Assembly: GCA_963519845.1 (NCBI GenBank)
Contig: CAUQNX010000001.1
Location: forward strand, 248,001 to 312,000
DNA length: 64,000 bases
Source of the DNA: Moellerella sp963519845
Lineage (GTDB): Bacteria; Pseudomonadota; Gammaproteobacteria; Enterobacterales; Enterobacteriaceae
Direction: 5' to 3'
The position numbers and the translations under genes are program-made. The first letter of the stretch is position 1. Every line of letters begins with the position of its first letter. Under the pieces are notes generated by a model, which made no database searches, was not told the DNA's origin, and saw nothing but the letters and a program-made list of their open reading frames with translations. Below, piece by piece: positions 17,370 through 26,615 of this stretch.

Positions 17370-17885
17370 ATGACGGCCCAGACAGAAACCTCCCCTGCTA
17401 AAATTGCGATTGTTATGGGATCACAGAGTGACTGGACAACCATGCAACATGCCGCAAATATACTCACTGAGCTTGATCTACCTTTTCATGTTGAAATTGT
17501 CTCTGCGCACCGCACACCTGACAAACTATTTTCATTTGCTGAACAGGCAAAACAGAATGGCTTGGCTGTCATTATTGCTGGTGCCGGCGGCGCAGCGCAT
17601 CTGCCCGGTATGATAGCAGCCAAAACATTGGTTCCTGTATTAGGTGTCCCTGTTCAAAGTGCTGCATTGAGTGGGGTTGATAGTCTCTATTCAATCGTTC
17701 AGATGCCAAAAGGTATTCCTGTCGGTACACTGGCGATTGGTAAAGCTGGTGCTGCCAATGCAGCATTACTGGCAGCACAAATACTGGCAAACACAGATAA
17801 TCAGTTGTTTAGCCGCTTAGTAATTTGGCGTCAAAAGCAGACTGATGAAGTGCTGAATAATCCCGATCCACGGGAGGCACAATGA
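17370..17885 (+). CDS. purE: N5-carboxyaminoimidazole ribonucleotide mutase
   Basis: A 171-residue class I PurE that moves the carboxyl group of N5-CAIR to give CAIR in purine synthesis. The start MTAQTETSPAKIAIVMGS is chosen because AGGAG lies upstream, the length fits, and the PurR operator sits further upstream in the same frame. Motifs are GSQSDW (phosphate site), SAHRTPDKLFSF with the catalytic His, and AGAGGAAHLPGMIAAKT. It overlaps purK by 4 bases (ATGA). Expression is probably repressed by PurR with guanine or hypoxanthine. Confidence 0.97.
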   Translation: MTAQTETSPAKIAIVMGSQSDWTTMQHAANILTELDLPFHVEIVSAHRTPDKLFSFAEQAKQNGLAVIIAGAGGAAHLPGMIAAKTLVPVLGVPVQSAALSGVDSLYSIVQMPKGIPVGTLAIGKAGAANAALLAAQILANTDNQLFSRLVIWRQKQTDEVLNNPDPREAQ

Positions 17886-18949
17886 AACCCGTTTGTGTCC
17901 TTGGTAATGGCCAATTAGGTCGCATGTTGCGTCAGGCTGGAGAACCTTTAGGCATCACCGTTTACCCTATTGGTATTGATGCTGAACCCGAAGCCGTTCC
18001 TTATCAACAAAGTGTGATCACCGCTGAAATTGAGCGTTGGCCCGAGACCGCATTAACCCGTGAATTGGCGCGTCATAATGCCTTTATCAATCGGGATATA
18101 TTCCCGCAATTAGCCGATCGCTTGCCACAAAAAACACGACTCGATGCCCTTAAGCTGCCCACCGCACCTTGGGCACCACTCAATTCGCCCACCCAATGGC
18201 CTGAGCTCTTCGCAACACTTGGTGATTATCTGATCGTGAAACGCCGTACTGGTGGATACGATGGCCGAGGTCAGTGGCGTATTAGGCTAGGCGATCAAAT
18301 CGATCTACCCGCTGAAATCTACGGTGAATCTATTGTCGAACAAGGGATCCCTTTCGACGGTGAAATTTCCGTTATTGGTGCCCGTAATGCCGCAGGTAAG
18401 ACCGTTTTTTATCCCATTACCCATAATTTGCACCAAGAAGGCATCTTACGCACCAGTGTCGCATTCCCTAAACAGTTAAATCCACTGCAAGAACAAGCTC
18501 AATCAATGCTTTCAACCATTATGACCGATCTTGATTATGTCGGCGTTATGGCAATGGAGTGTTTTGTCGTCGGCGATCGCTTGTTGATCAATGAGCTAGC
18601 ACCTCGCGTGCATAATAGTGGTCATTGGACACAAAATGGCGCTTCCATCAGCCAGTTTGAACTTCACTTGCGGGCGATTTTAGATTTACCGCTCCCCCAT
18701 CCCGAAGTTTTTTGCCCATCGGTGATGATCAATTTGATCGGCACTGAGGTCAATTTACAGTGGCTCGATTTAGCGCTAGTTCATCTGCATTGGTATGAAA
18801 AAGAGGTACGCCCAGCGCGTAAAGTCGGGCATCTGAATCTTTCACACCCAGATAAAGAGACTCTTAAATCAACGCTTGATGTGCTGGTTACCTTACTACC
18901 AACTGAGTACGAAAGTGGCATTGAGTGGGCAAAAGCAAAATTAGGGTAG
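17882..18949 (+). CDS. purK: N5-carboxyaminoimidazole ribonucleotide synthase
   Basis: An ATP-grasp enzyme of 355 residues that makes N5-CAIR from AIR, bicarbonate and ATP. The N-terminal pre-ATP-grasp segment is VLGNGQLGRMLRQAG. The ATP-grasp core includes LIVKRRTGGYDGRGQW, the acidic IVEQGIPFDGEISVIG, and INELAPRVHNSGHWTQNG with the metal ligands. It is co-translated with purE, its pathway successor. Confidence 0.97.
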   Translation: MKPVCVLGNGQLGRMLRQAGEPLGITVYPIGIDAEPEAVPYQQSVITAEIERWPETALTRELARHNAFINRDIFPQLADRLPQKTRLDALKLPTAPWAPLNSPTQWPELFATLGDYLIVKRRTGGYDGRGQWRIRLGDQIDLPAEIYGESIVEQGIPFDGEISVIGARNAAGKTVFYPITHNLHQEGILRTSVAFPKQLNPLQEQAQSMLSTIMTDLDYVGVMAMECFVVGDRLLINELAPRVHNSGHWTQNGASISQFELHLRAILDLPLPHPEVFCPSVMINLIGTEVNLQWLDLALVHLHWYEKEVRPARKVGHLNLSHPDKETLKSTLDVLVTLLPTEYESGIEWAKAKLG

Positions 18950-18970
18950 CAGTTTGAGTCAGAAACAGCG

Positions 18971-19021
18971 AAAATAGCTTTTATATTCAGCCCAGTGATT
19001 ATTCATCTGGGCGCTATTTTT
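18971..19021 (+). terminator. Terminator after purEK
   Basis: GCCCAG at 18990-18995 pairs with CTGGGC at 19007-19012, extended by AAATAGC and GCTATTT on the outside with an asymmetric bulge, followed by TTT. Confidence 0.7.
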
Positions 19022-19094
19022 ATCGTTATAGCGATGACAACTCAATTGAGTGTCCATGCAAACCAATTGATATAGCGGCAGTTTCGGAGTCTCA

Positions 19095-20336
19095 ATGGCA
19101 TCACCTCAGTCCCAGCAATTTAGTGCGCTTTATCAATGGAGCATTTTGTTCCTATTAGGTGCCGTCTATTTTCTTACTACTGCCACCACATTTACCTCAT
19201 TGGGTGTAGTACTACCCAATATGATCCATGAATTAAAGTGGAGTTGGACTCAAGCCGGATTTGGTTTCACCCTATTAGGGCTGACCTGTGGACTCTCTAG
19301 CTTTCTGCCATCACTATTTATTCGAAAAGTTGGCGTACGTTTAACCCTATTATTCGGCTTACTGGTTTTCATCTCCGGTTTTTATAGCCTGTATGTTACG
19401 CAAAATATCGATACCTACTTTTTAGGTACTGCACTATTAGGTGTTGGCTTTACCTTTCTAGCTACCGTTCCTGGAACCTATGTTATTTCACGCTTATTTG
19501 AAAAACAGTCGATGGCATTTGGGCTCTATTTTACTCTAGGTGGACTTGGCGGGGTTGCTGGGCCTTGGATCTACTTCTATGCATCCAACCAATTGGGTTC
19601 ATGGCGAATGCACTGGCTACTCAGCGCCCTATACTTATCTGTGATCACTATTATTACGCTTCTTGTACTAAAAGAGGGAGATAAAGAGCGCGACCATGCG
19701 AAACAAATCCAACTTAAACAAGCGGCTGCTACCCCGAAAACTATTTATCGGACTAAAGAGATCTGGACTGCCCGTCGCGCATTACGTACATGGCAGTTTT
19801 ACTTAATTGCCGCCGCCTATACTGCCTTTTTATGGTGTGGAATTACCGTTAATAGCTTTGCCGTCGCACATATTGAAGAGCGTGGATTTGGTATGACAGT
19901 TGCTGTCACTCTACTCAGTAGCATGGCCTTAGTGAATGCCTTATCGCGTTTTATTGGCGGTGCAGTGGGAGAGTGGTTAGATCCGAAAAAACTGCTAATT
20001 AGTAGTTTAGCTATTTTAGTTGTTGGATTGATTTCACTGAGTATTTCGGCTTCTTGGTTATGGCTGATCCTATTCACCGTCTGCGTAGGTATCGGTTATG
20101 GTATGACCTTCTTGGCATCCAGTGTCTTACTTTCTAACTATTTTGGTAGAGGTCCCTATCTAGAGCTATTTTCAGTAGTTAATCTGATTTCTACCTTTGC
20201 CTGCCTAGCCCCCTTCTTTGCCGGCGCGATCAAAGACAGTACCCACAGTTTTACCCCCGCATTTTTAATTATCGCCGCACCTGTAGTGGTCATTCTATTT
20301 TTGACCTTATGGATGCGTCCGCCAGTCATGAAATAA
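19095..20336 (+). CDS. Major facilitator superfamily transporter, substrate unknown
   Basis: A 413-residue inner-membrane transporter with twelve predicted hydrophobic segments. A long cytoplasmic loop lies between the halves (KEGDKERDHAKQIQLKQAAATPK). The N-half has the MFS loop 2-3 motif in degenerate form (SLFIRKVGVRLTLLFG), and the fifth-helix region is LGGLGGVAGPWIYFYAS. The C-half has ALSRFIGGAVGEWLDPKKLL. It resembles monocarboxylate/oxalate-type MFS proteins in length, but no motif fixes the substrate. It stands alone, convergent with the esterase gene. Confidence 0.8.
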   Translation: MASPQSQQFSALYQWSILFLLGAVYFLTTATTFTSLGVVLPNMIHELKWSWTQAGFGFTLLGLTCGLSSFLPSLFIRKVGVRLTLLFGLLVFISGFYSLYVTQNIDTYFLGTALLGVGFTFLATVPGTYVISRLFEKQSMAFGLYFTLGGLGGVAGPWIYFYASNQLGSWRMHWLLSALYLSVITIITLLVLKEGDKERDHAKQIQLKQAAATPKTIYRTKEIWTARRALRTWQFYLIAAAYTAFLWCGITVNSFAVAHIEERGFGMTVAVTLLSSMALVNALSRFIGGAVGEWLDPKKLLISSLAILVVGLISLSISASWLWLILFTVCVGIGYGMTFLASSVLLSNYFGRGPYLELFSVVNLISTFACLAPFFAGAIKDSTHSFTPAFLIIAAPVVVILFLTLWMRPPVMK

Positions 20337-20358
20337 CCCAGCTTAAGCGGATAAAAAC

Positions 20359-20392
20359 GAAAAATTCAGGCTCAATATTTTGAGCCTGAATG
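20359..20392 (-). terminator. Terminator of the phytase-like gene
   Basis: A perfect 12-bp repeat, ATTCAGGCTCAA (20364-20375) with TTGAGCCTGAAT (20380-20391), and a 4-base loop. The A run to its left gives a U tract for leftward transcription, so it serves the minus-strand gene best. It can also stop the MFS transcript. Confidence 0.85.
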
Positions 20393-20408
20393 ATAAATAA
20401 CTAAATTA

Positions 20409-21776
20409 TTAAGGTTTTAACAGCTCACTGACTTTCAGTAATATAAATTCATTATCATCGGCTTTATTAGGGTCACGGCTGGATGAGAATGGAAAGTTAT
20501 TATCATTCCCAACGATAATGTGATCACTATCGACTATATCCACGTTCTCAATAGTAAAGAATGGGAATTTAAATACTCCATCATTGAGCGGCTGTTTCGC
20601 TAATCCATTAGGATCTTTGATATTCAACAAATCTATATAAGCCTGTTTATCTACCGGTCCGTTAACATTTTTATCCGATAATTCAACACGATAAACTCGC
20701 TTAAATTTAGCAATATCACTAAAGCATTGGCTGGTGTCTTTAGCATCCTGCGGACAAGCTTTATCTGCTGTTCCTTCACTATTGTCACGCTCAATAATCA
20801 ATCCATGGGTGTCATCAATCATATTGAAATCACCAATAGCATTTTGATTCTGCTCGAATACATATTGCCAGCTGCGACCTGTCCAAGCTTGTTTCTTCAC
20901 ATCAAACTCAAGAATACGGGCGGCACGTTTACCATCAACATTTTCGTACTCTTGTTTCTCTTCACTCCAGATAGCCCCTTCCAGCATCGGATATAGCATG
21001 CTGCCATCGGGTGATGAGGCCATGCCTTCGAATCCTTTAGAGCGATTGATCTGAAAATTCACTTTGCCATCTGGCTGCCCCGGCGTAGTCACGCTTGGAT
21101 GATCCGGTGATTTAATTAATTTATCATCGACTCGGGTATCAAATAGCGCCAATACTTTGCCATTTAGATCAGCTTTGATCAGATAAGGACCAAACTCCTC
21201 ACCGACCCATAATGCGCCATCCGCAAATTGAAAACTTTCAGGATCAAAATCACTACCGGTTAAATAGCGCTCTTTACTACTTTCATTAATAATATGGAAA
21301 GGGATCACTTTATCAGGATCTTGTAAAAATACTGTTTTGAGCGGCTCAACACTATTTTTTTTGAAATCTATATCATATTGGGTTAAGTAGAGCATAGAAT
21401 CTGGTGAATTCTTTTTATTACCATAACCATTGTCGGTTAACACCCAATAAGTAGCATCTGCCATACGTTTAATACCCGAATGGCCTTGTAGTGGCTGACC
21501 TTCAATCGGCAGAAATTTTCCTGTTGGTCTATCCGCCGATTTTCCTTCGATTTTACCCAATTCAGTAACTCGAGAATCAGTCGTATATTTACCACTGATT
21601 TTTAAATCCGCAGGGGCATCAGCAGGAGCCGCTACTTTGGCATCAACAGACAAAATCGCATGGCCAGCTAATTCAGCCGAGACCTCTTTTTGTGCTACAC
21701 CATATTGACTAAAAGAGATCAGAGAGGCGAGTAAAGTGAGTGAAAATAATTTTCCGAGACGAGTACGATGAGTCAT
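20409..21776 (-). CDS. Secreted esterase-like / phytase-like protein
   Basis: A 455-residue exported protein. The signal peptide is MTHRTRLGKLFSLTLLASLI followed by a cleavage site around YGVAQKE. The body matches the esterase-like activity of phytase domain (PF13449 type). Recognisable blocks are KFLPIEGQPLQGHSGIKR, YWVLTDNGYGNKKNSPDSML, DPESFQFADGALWVGEEFGP, KGFEGMASSPDGSML, IIERDNSEG and FTIENVDIVDSDHIIVGNDN. These are typical of a beta-propeller with acidic, probably calcium-binding loops. It probably acts in the periplasm, possibly on phosphate esters, but the true substrate is unknown. Confidence 0.82.
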   Translation of the reverse strand: MTHRTRLGKLFSLTLLASLISFSQYGVAQKEVSAELAGHAILSVDAKVAAPADAPADLKISGKYTTDSRVTELGKIEGKSADRPTGKFLPIEGQPLQGHSGIKRMADATYWVLTDNGYGNKKNSPDSMLYLTQYDIDFKKNSVEPLKTVFLQDPDKVIPFHIINESSKERYLTGSDFDPESFQFADGALWVGEEFGPYLIKADLNGKVLALFDTRVDDKLIKSPDHPSVTTPGQPDGKVNFQINRSKGFEGMASSPDGSMLYPMLEGAIWSEEKQEYENVDGKRAARILEFDVKKQAWTGRSWQYVFEQNQNAIGDFNMIDDTHGLIIERDNSEGTADKACPQDAKDTSQCFSDIAKFKRVYRVELSDKNVNGPVDKQAYIDLLNIKDPNGLAKQPLNDGVFKFPFFTIENVDIVDSDHIIVGNDNNFPFSSSRDPNKADDNEFILLKVSELLKP

Positions 21777-21902
21777 TTCAGTATCCTGTGTATTGATGTA
21801 TGGCGAGGATACTAGTGAGAGATAATGACAGTAAGATGATAAATAAAAGACAGTCCGTTGAATCTATTAGTTGATATTAATGACAGAAAAGTTGGCTTGA
21901 TT

Positions 21903-21941
21903 GAAAAATAGGCGCTGAATAATCTATCGCAGCGCCTATTC
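21903..21941 (-). terminator. Terminator of ybbA-ybbP
   Basis: AATAGGCGCTG (21907-21917) pairs perfectly with CAGCGCCTATT (21930-21940). For leftward transcription the stem is followed by TTTTTC. Confidence 0.85.
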
Positions 21942-21972
21942 TATTAGAAATATCCTATTAGAAATTAACCTA

Positions 21973-24417
21973 TTAGCTCTGTAATCGCCGATGTTGGCTG
22001 CTATTTCCCAGTAAGCGAATCCCCAACCAACCACCACAAATCGATAGTAACAATGCCGCACTGATTGGTAATGCCAGCCACATGCGCCATTCGGGTTGCC
22101 AAGGAAAATCAAATACTTGTGTTTGTAACAGCCATAATGCCACTTCAGCACCAAATGCCGCCGCCAAACCAGCCATTAAGCCGAGAAGCGCAAACTCACT
22201 CCAGAGAGTACGCCGCATCAGTTTTTTACTGGCGCCCAAAGTGCGGTAAACCACCAGCTCCAGCTCTCTTTGACTCATTCCCACCTGTATTTGCGCCAGT
22301 AATAACAGTAATCCACAGAAAATCACCAAAATCACCATCACTTCAAGCGCTTGACTAACTTGCTGAAGAATTTGCTGGATCTGCTGGATCATAGCGCCAG
22401 TATCCAGCACATTGATCGTCGGATAAGTACGGCTAAGCTCGGTTAATAATTTTCCATCACCTTGATAATGGAAACTACTTAACCACATAGTCGGCAGCGT
22501 ATCTAAGGTTGATTGCGAAAAAATAAAGAAGAAATTAGGCCGTAAACTCTCCCAATCAACGGTACGTATACTAGTTATCACCGAAGTGAATGATTGCGTA
22601 TCTGCGGTGAAAGTCAGTTTATCTCCGACTTTAAGTTGGAGATTTTTCGCCACTGTCTGCTCTATTGAGACCTCTCCCTCTTTCGGTGGCCAAGTTCCCA
22701 CATCCAAGGTATTGGCGACTGGCAGCGTCTGTTGCCAAGTGAGATTTAGCTCTCTTCTGACCGTATTACTATTAGGCTCACGCTGATCGGCCCACTCTAT
22801 CGCAGCGGTATCATTAATATTGGTCAGTCGCGCCAAGATCACCGGATAGAACTCAGAGGGCTCGACATCATACTGCTTAAGCAGTTGCGTTACTGGCTCT
22901 AGCTGATCTTTCGACATATTGATCAGAAAATAATTAGGACTATCGGCAGGTAATTGCTGCTGCCAGCGATCAAGTAGGTCACCGCGGATTAAAATAAGTA
23001 GGGCTAATAACATAAAAGATAAGGAAAATGCACTCATCTGAGTGATTGTCTGCATCGGTTGACGCAATAATCGATTAACCGATAAACGCAGGCTCAATTG
23101 ACGAAATTTAAATTGCTTCAACGCCCATAGGCCAATCCAGCCAAAAATCGCTAATAGAATAGCGACAATCACAATACCAGCTAAAATGGACCAAAGCAGC
23201 GGTTGAACGCCCACCAGTAAGAATAATCCGCCGACGATAATCAGTGAGATCACCGGCAAATAGAGCGATAAAGGCCAGATTGGTGCCGAAATATCATTAC
23301 GCAACACACGAGAGGGTTGAGTCGCCATTAATTGTCGATAAGGACGCAAACCTACGAGGATGGCGATGATAAATAGCGTGCCGATAGCCCATACCCATGG
23401 CCAATAGCCCGGCGAAGGCAATGCTTTAGGCAGCATAGCACCGAGGATTTGAATCAGTATTCCTTCAAAAGCCAATCCTAACAGTGAACCTAATGCAGCA
23501 GCGGCAATTAAGATCACCAGCCATTGACCAATAATCCATTGGCGTAATGCTTTTCGCCCAGCGCCTAAAGTTTTTAATACTGCAATCAGCTGGTGACGGC
23601 TACGACAATAGTGGGTCATAGAAACAGTGACGGCGGCAATCGCTAATAGTAGCGTGAGTAATACGGAGAGCAGCAAAAATTGTTGTGCCCGCTGAAATGT
23701 TTTGGCCACCGCCCCACTATCCTGTTTTAGCGTATACCAGCGCTGATCGTTTCTGAGTTGCTCATTATAACGGGCTTCAAAATCATCGATTAGGTTGGTC
23801 TCACCAGCAAACATATTGCGATAAGTTAAGCGACTCCCCGCTTGAATGGCACCAGTTGCAACGGCATCATCTTGATGAATCAGTACTTTCGGCGCTATTT
23901 GAAAAGGGTTAAAGCCACTATCAGGTTCTTGGATCAACGCCCCAGAAATCAATAAAGTGGTATCACCAATATCAATGCTATCACCGACTTTATTATTAAG
24001 CAGTTCCAATAATCTTGGTGCAACTAACACTTTTCCCTTTTCTGGCCTTAATCCCGCAGGTTCAGTGATTAATTCGCCATAGAGGGGATATGCACTATCC
24101 GCTGCTTTTACCACAGCTAATTGAGGTCGGGCATTTTCATCATCGGTGCTATACACCATAGTGGAGAAGCCAATTTGGCTACTGATTTTTAACCCTTTAC
24201 TCTCTGCATCCTTCAGCCAAGCTTGGTCTGGCGGGTAAGATGAGCGTAAAACCAGATCTCCAGCAAGTAATTCGCGACTCTGATAACTCATGCTATTTTC
24301 AATACGATCACTGATACGTCCTAACGCCAGAACACAAGCAACCGCCAGTGTCAGCGCTAACCAGACGATAAGCAGTGACGGCGTCTTCCATTCACGCCAA
24401 AACCAGCGCCAAATCAT
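21973..24417 (-). CDS. ybbP: YbbP, FtsX-family ABC transporter permease
   Basis: An 814-residue inner-membrane permease, similar throughout to E. coli YbbP (804). The start MIWRWFWREWKTPSLL is chosen by family alignment and because its ATG overlaps the ybbA stop (ATGA). One N-terminal TM helix precedes a periplasmic MacB/PCD-type domain. Central TM bundles (for example QQFLLLSVLLTLLLAIAAV) and a second periplasmic domain follow, then C-terminal TM helices (LGASKKLMRRTLWSEFALLG). It pairs with the ATPase YbbA. The transported or mechanically coupled substrate is not established; a link with the lysophospholipase TesA has been suggested by the neighbourhood. Confidence 0.95.
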   Translation of the reverse strand: MIWRWFWREWKTPSLLIVWLALTLAVACVLALGRISDRIENSMSYQSRELLAGDLVLRSSYPPDQAWLKDAESKGLKISSQIGFSTMVYSTDDENARPQLAVVKAADSAYPLYGELITEPAGLRPEKGKVLVAPRLLELLNNKVGDSIDIGDTTLLISGALIQEPDSGFNPFQIAPKVLIHQDDAVATGAIQAGSRLTYRNMFAGETNLIDDFEARYNEQLRNDQRWYTLKQDSGAVAKTFQRAQQFLLLSVLLTLLLAIAAVTVSMTHYCRSRHQLIAVLKTLGAGRKALRQWIIGQWLVILIAAAALGSLLGLAFEGILIQILGAMLPKALPSPGYWPWVWAIGTLFIIAILVGLRPYRQLMATQPSRVLRNDISAPIWPLSLYLPVISLIIVGGLFLLVGVQPLLWSILAGIVIVAILLAIFGWIGLWALKQFKFRQLSLRLSVNRLLRQPMQTITQMSAFSLSFMLLALLILIRGDLLDRWQQQLPADSPNYFLINMSKDQLEPVTQLLKQYDVEPSEFYPVILARLTNINDTAAIEWADQREPNSNTVRRELNLTWQQTLPVANTLDVGTWPPKEGEVSIEQTVAKNLQLKVGDKLTFTADTQSFTSVITSIRTVDWESLRPNFFFIFSQSTLDTLPTMWLSSFHYQGDGKLLTELSRTYPTINVLDTGAMIQQIQQILQQVSQALEVMVILVIFCGLLLLLAQIQVGMSQRELELVVYRTLGASKKLMRRTLWSEFALLGLMAGLAAAFGAEVALWLLQTQVFDFPWQPEWRMWLALPISAALLLSICGGWLGIRLLGNSSQHRRLQS

Positions 24418-25100
24418 GCTTCTTCCCTCAATTTGCCATCGACCAGTCGTAAGCGACGTTGGCAACGTGCCGCCAGCTCATTATCATGGGTGACAAGTAT
24501 CAAAGTTGTTCCCTGCTCACGATTGAGAGTAAACAGCAGATCAGCAATTTTCTCGCCCGTTTGGCGATCTAAATTTCCTGTTGGCTCATCCGCAAATAAT
24601 AAACGAGGTTGACCATTAAAGGCTCTAGCCAGTGCAACTCTCTGCTGTTCACCGCCAGACAGCTGCGCAGGCATATGTTTTAAGCGTTTTCCCAATCCCA
24701 GCTCAGTGAGTAAATCAACAGCTTGCTGATGACTTTTTGATTCAGGCTCACCACGTAATAGCGCAGGCAATTGCACATTTTCTAGTGCATTCAATGTAGG
24801 GATCAACATAAAGGATTGAAAAACAAAACCCACGCTTTCGGCGCGCAGTCGTGCTCTCTCTTCCTCATTCATTTTGGTCAGATCTTGCCCTAGCAATTTG
24901 ACTTCACCACTGCTGCCATCATCGAGGCCAGCGATAATCCCTAATAGCGTCGATTTACCCGATCCTGATTCACCAATTAACGCAATTGTCTGTGCAGGCT
25001 CGACAATCAGCTCAACACCCTGCAATATAGTCAGTTCATGTTCCCCTTGACCAACACGTTTAATGAGATGATGAACTTCAAGAATATTTTCCGTCGCCAT
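24414..25100 (-). CDS. ybbA: YbbA, ABC transporter ATPase
   Basis: A 228-residue LolD/MacB-type ATPase. It has Walker A GESGSGKST, the Q-loop FVFQSFMLIPTLNALENV, signature LSGGEQQRVALARA, Walker B LLFADEPTGNLD and the H-loop LVTHD. It drives the permease YbbP, with which it overlaps by 4 bases. Its 5' end overlaps the divergent tesA gene by 33 bases, so each gene's promoter must lie within the other's coding region. Confidence 0.96.
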   Translation of the reverse strand: MATENILEVHHLIKRVGQGEHELTILQGVELIVEPAQTIALIGESGSGKSTLLGIIAGLDDGSSGEVKLLGQDLTKMNEEERARLRAESVGFVFQSFMLIPTLNALENVQLPALLRGEPESKSHQQAVDLLTELGLGKRLKHMPAQLSGGEQQRVALARAFNGQPRLLFADEPTGNLDRQTGEKIADLLFTLNREQGTTLILVTHDNELAARCQRRLRLVDGKLREEA

Positions 25101-25697
25101 TTAGTAATCCTTTTATTAATGCTGACAATCAGCCCGAGTGTACTGGCCGAGACCAAACTACTGATCCTCGGTGACAGTCTTAGTGCTGGTTACCGCCTTC
25201 CCGCTGAGAAAGCTTGGGTAACCCAACTTGCCAATCAGTGGCAAAAAAAATCGCCGCCTATCACTATTATTAATGCCAGTATAAGTGGTAGTACAACAGC
25301 GCAAGCGCTTGCTCGCCTTCCCACATTATTAGCGCAACATAAGCCTGATTGGGTAATGGTCGAGCTAGGTGCTAATAATGGTCTGCAAGGGCTTGCGGTT
25401 GAACAGACCGCCGAAGATCTTGAGCAAATCATTAGCTTAATCCAAAACGCTGACGCTAAACCGCTATTAATGCAAATTCGTATTCCGCCTAATTATGGCA
25501 AACGTTATACTACAAGCTTCGAGAATATCTATCCAAAACTTGCTGAACAAACCAAAGTTCCCCTGTTGCCCTTCTTTATGGAGCAGGTGATCACCCGCCC
25601 TGAATGGATACAACAGGATGGCATTCATCCTACTGAAGAAGCCCAACCTTTTATTACTGATTTTATGGCTAAAGAGCTCGCTAAATATATTAATTAG
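25068..25697 (+). CDS. tesA: Acyl-CoA thioesterase I / protease I / lysophospholipase L1
   Basis: A 209-residue periplasmic SGNH hydrolase. The start at MMNFKNIFRRH matches E. coli TesA; an earlier in-frame Met would extend further into ybbA. The signal peptide ends near SPSVLA. SGNH blocks follow: GDSLSAG (nucleophile Ser37), NASISGSTTAQALARLP (Gly), VELGANNGL (Asn) and DGIHPTEEAQ (catalytic Asp/His). E. coli has GGND where this has GANN, but the oxyanion Asn is kept. It hydrolyses fatty acyl-CoA and lysophospholipids in the periplasm. Confidence 0.96.
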   Translation: MMNFKNIFRRHLVILLLMLTISPSVLAETKLLILGDSLSAGYRLPAEKAWVTQLANQWQKKSPPITIINASISGSTTAQALARLPTLLAQHKPDWVMVELGANNGLQGLAVEQTAEDLEQIISLIQNADAKPLLMQIRIPPNYGKRYTTSFENIYPKLAEQTKVPLLPFFMEQVITRPEWIQQDGIHPTEEAQPFITDFMAKELAKYIN

Positions 25698-25769
25698 CCA
25701 ATCATTATCAATAGGTAAACTAGTAGAACATTTATTTAACCTAAATTAAGCCTCTAAATAGGTAAAGTT

Positions 25770-26555
25770 ATGCAAAAGTCGGTATTTATCACCGGTGCAT
25801 CGAGCGGTATAGGTCTTTGCGCCGCAGAAACACTTCATCAAAGGGGTTTTCGAATCATTGTCGGTTGTCGAAAAGAGAGTGATCTTGCACGACTCAAAGC
25901 GATGGGATTCGAGGCAGTCCAAATTGATATGGATGACAAGCAGAGTATTGAACAGGCTGCGGCAGAAGTTATCCAACTAACAGGTGGACGCTTATATGGC
26001 CTATTTAATAATGCCGGTTTTGGGGTTTATGGTCCATTAAGTCTCGTCAGTCGTGAAGAGATGGAACAGCAATTTTCGACCAACTTTTTTGGTCTGCATC
26101 AATTAACTATGCTGTTACTGCCAGCGATCTTGCCTCATGGAGAAGGTCGAATTGTTCAGACCAGTTCGGTGATGGGAATTATTTCCACACCCGGCCGAGG
26201 TGCCTATGCCGCCAGTAAATATGCGCTAGAAGCTTGGTCCGACGCCTTACGACTAGAGTTAAAAGGCAGCGGCGTTCATGTTAGCTTAATTGAACCCGGC
26301 CCGATCCGTTCAAATTTTAGTGCCAATGTGACGCAAGCACAGCAAGATCAGCCAGTGAAAAATCCGGGGATCGCTAAACGCTTTACTCTAACGCCTGCCC
26401 ATGTGGTCAGTAAGCTTGTTCATGCCTTAGAGAGCCCTCGCCCACGGATACGTTACTCGGTCACGCTATTAACTCACGGAGTAAAACTACTAAAACGGTT
26501 TTTACCCGATTGTTTAATGGATCGCATTCTGGCTAAACCCAAAAAACAGAGTTGA
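25770..26555 (+). CDS. ybbO: YbbO, NADP-dependent short-chain dehydrogenase
   Basis: A classical SDR of 261 residues. The Rossmann motif is ITGASSGIGLCAAE, then NNAGFGVYG, catalytic Ser in QTSSVMG and YAASKYALEAW (YxxxK). After the cofactor signature GCRKESDLARL it has the IEPGPIRSNF loop. E. coli YbbO reduces aldehydes with NADPH. The gene lies 72 bases after tesA and before cnoX in the usual order. Confidence 0.93.
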   Translation: MQKSVFITGASSGIGLCAAETLHQRGFRIIVGCRKESDLARLKAMGFEAVQIDMDDKQSIEQAAAEVIQLTGGRLYGLFNNAGFGVYGPLSLVSREEMEQQFSTNFFGLHQLTMLLLPAILPHGEGRIVQTSSVMGIISTPGRGAYAASKYALEAWSDALRLELKGSGVHVSLIEPGPIRSNFSANVTQAQQDQPVKNPGIAKRFTLTPAHVVSKLVHALESPRPRIRYSVTLLTHGVKLLKRFLPDCLMDRILAKPKKQS

Positions 26556-26615
26556 AATGAGAAATTTAGCCCTCATTTCTTATCTATTAACACTTTCAAT
26601 ATAAAGAGATTATGT

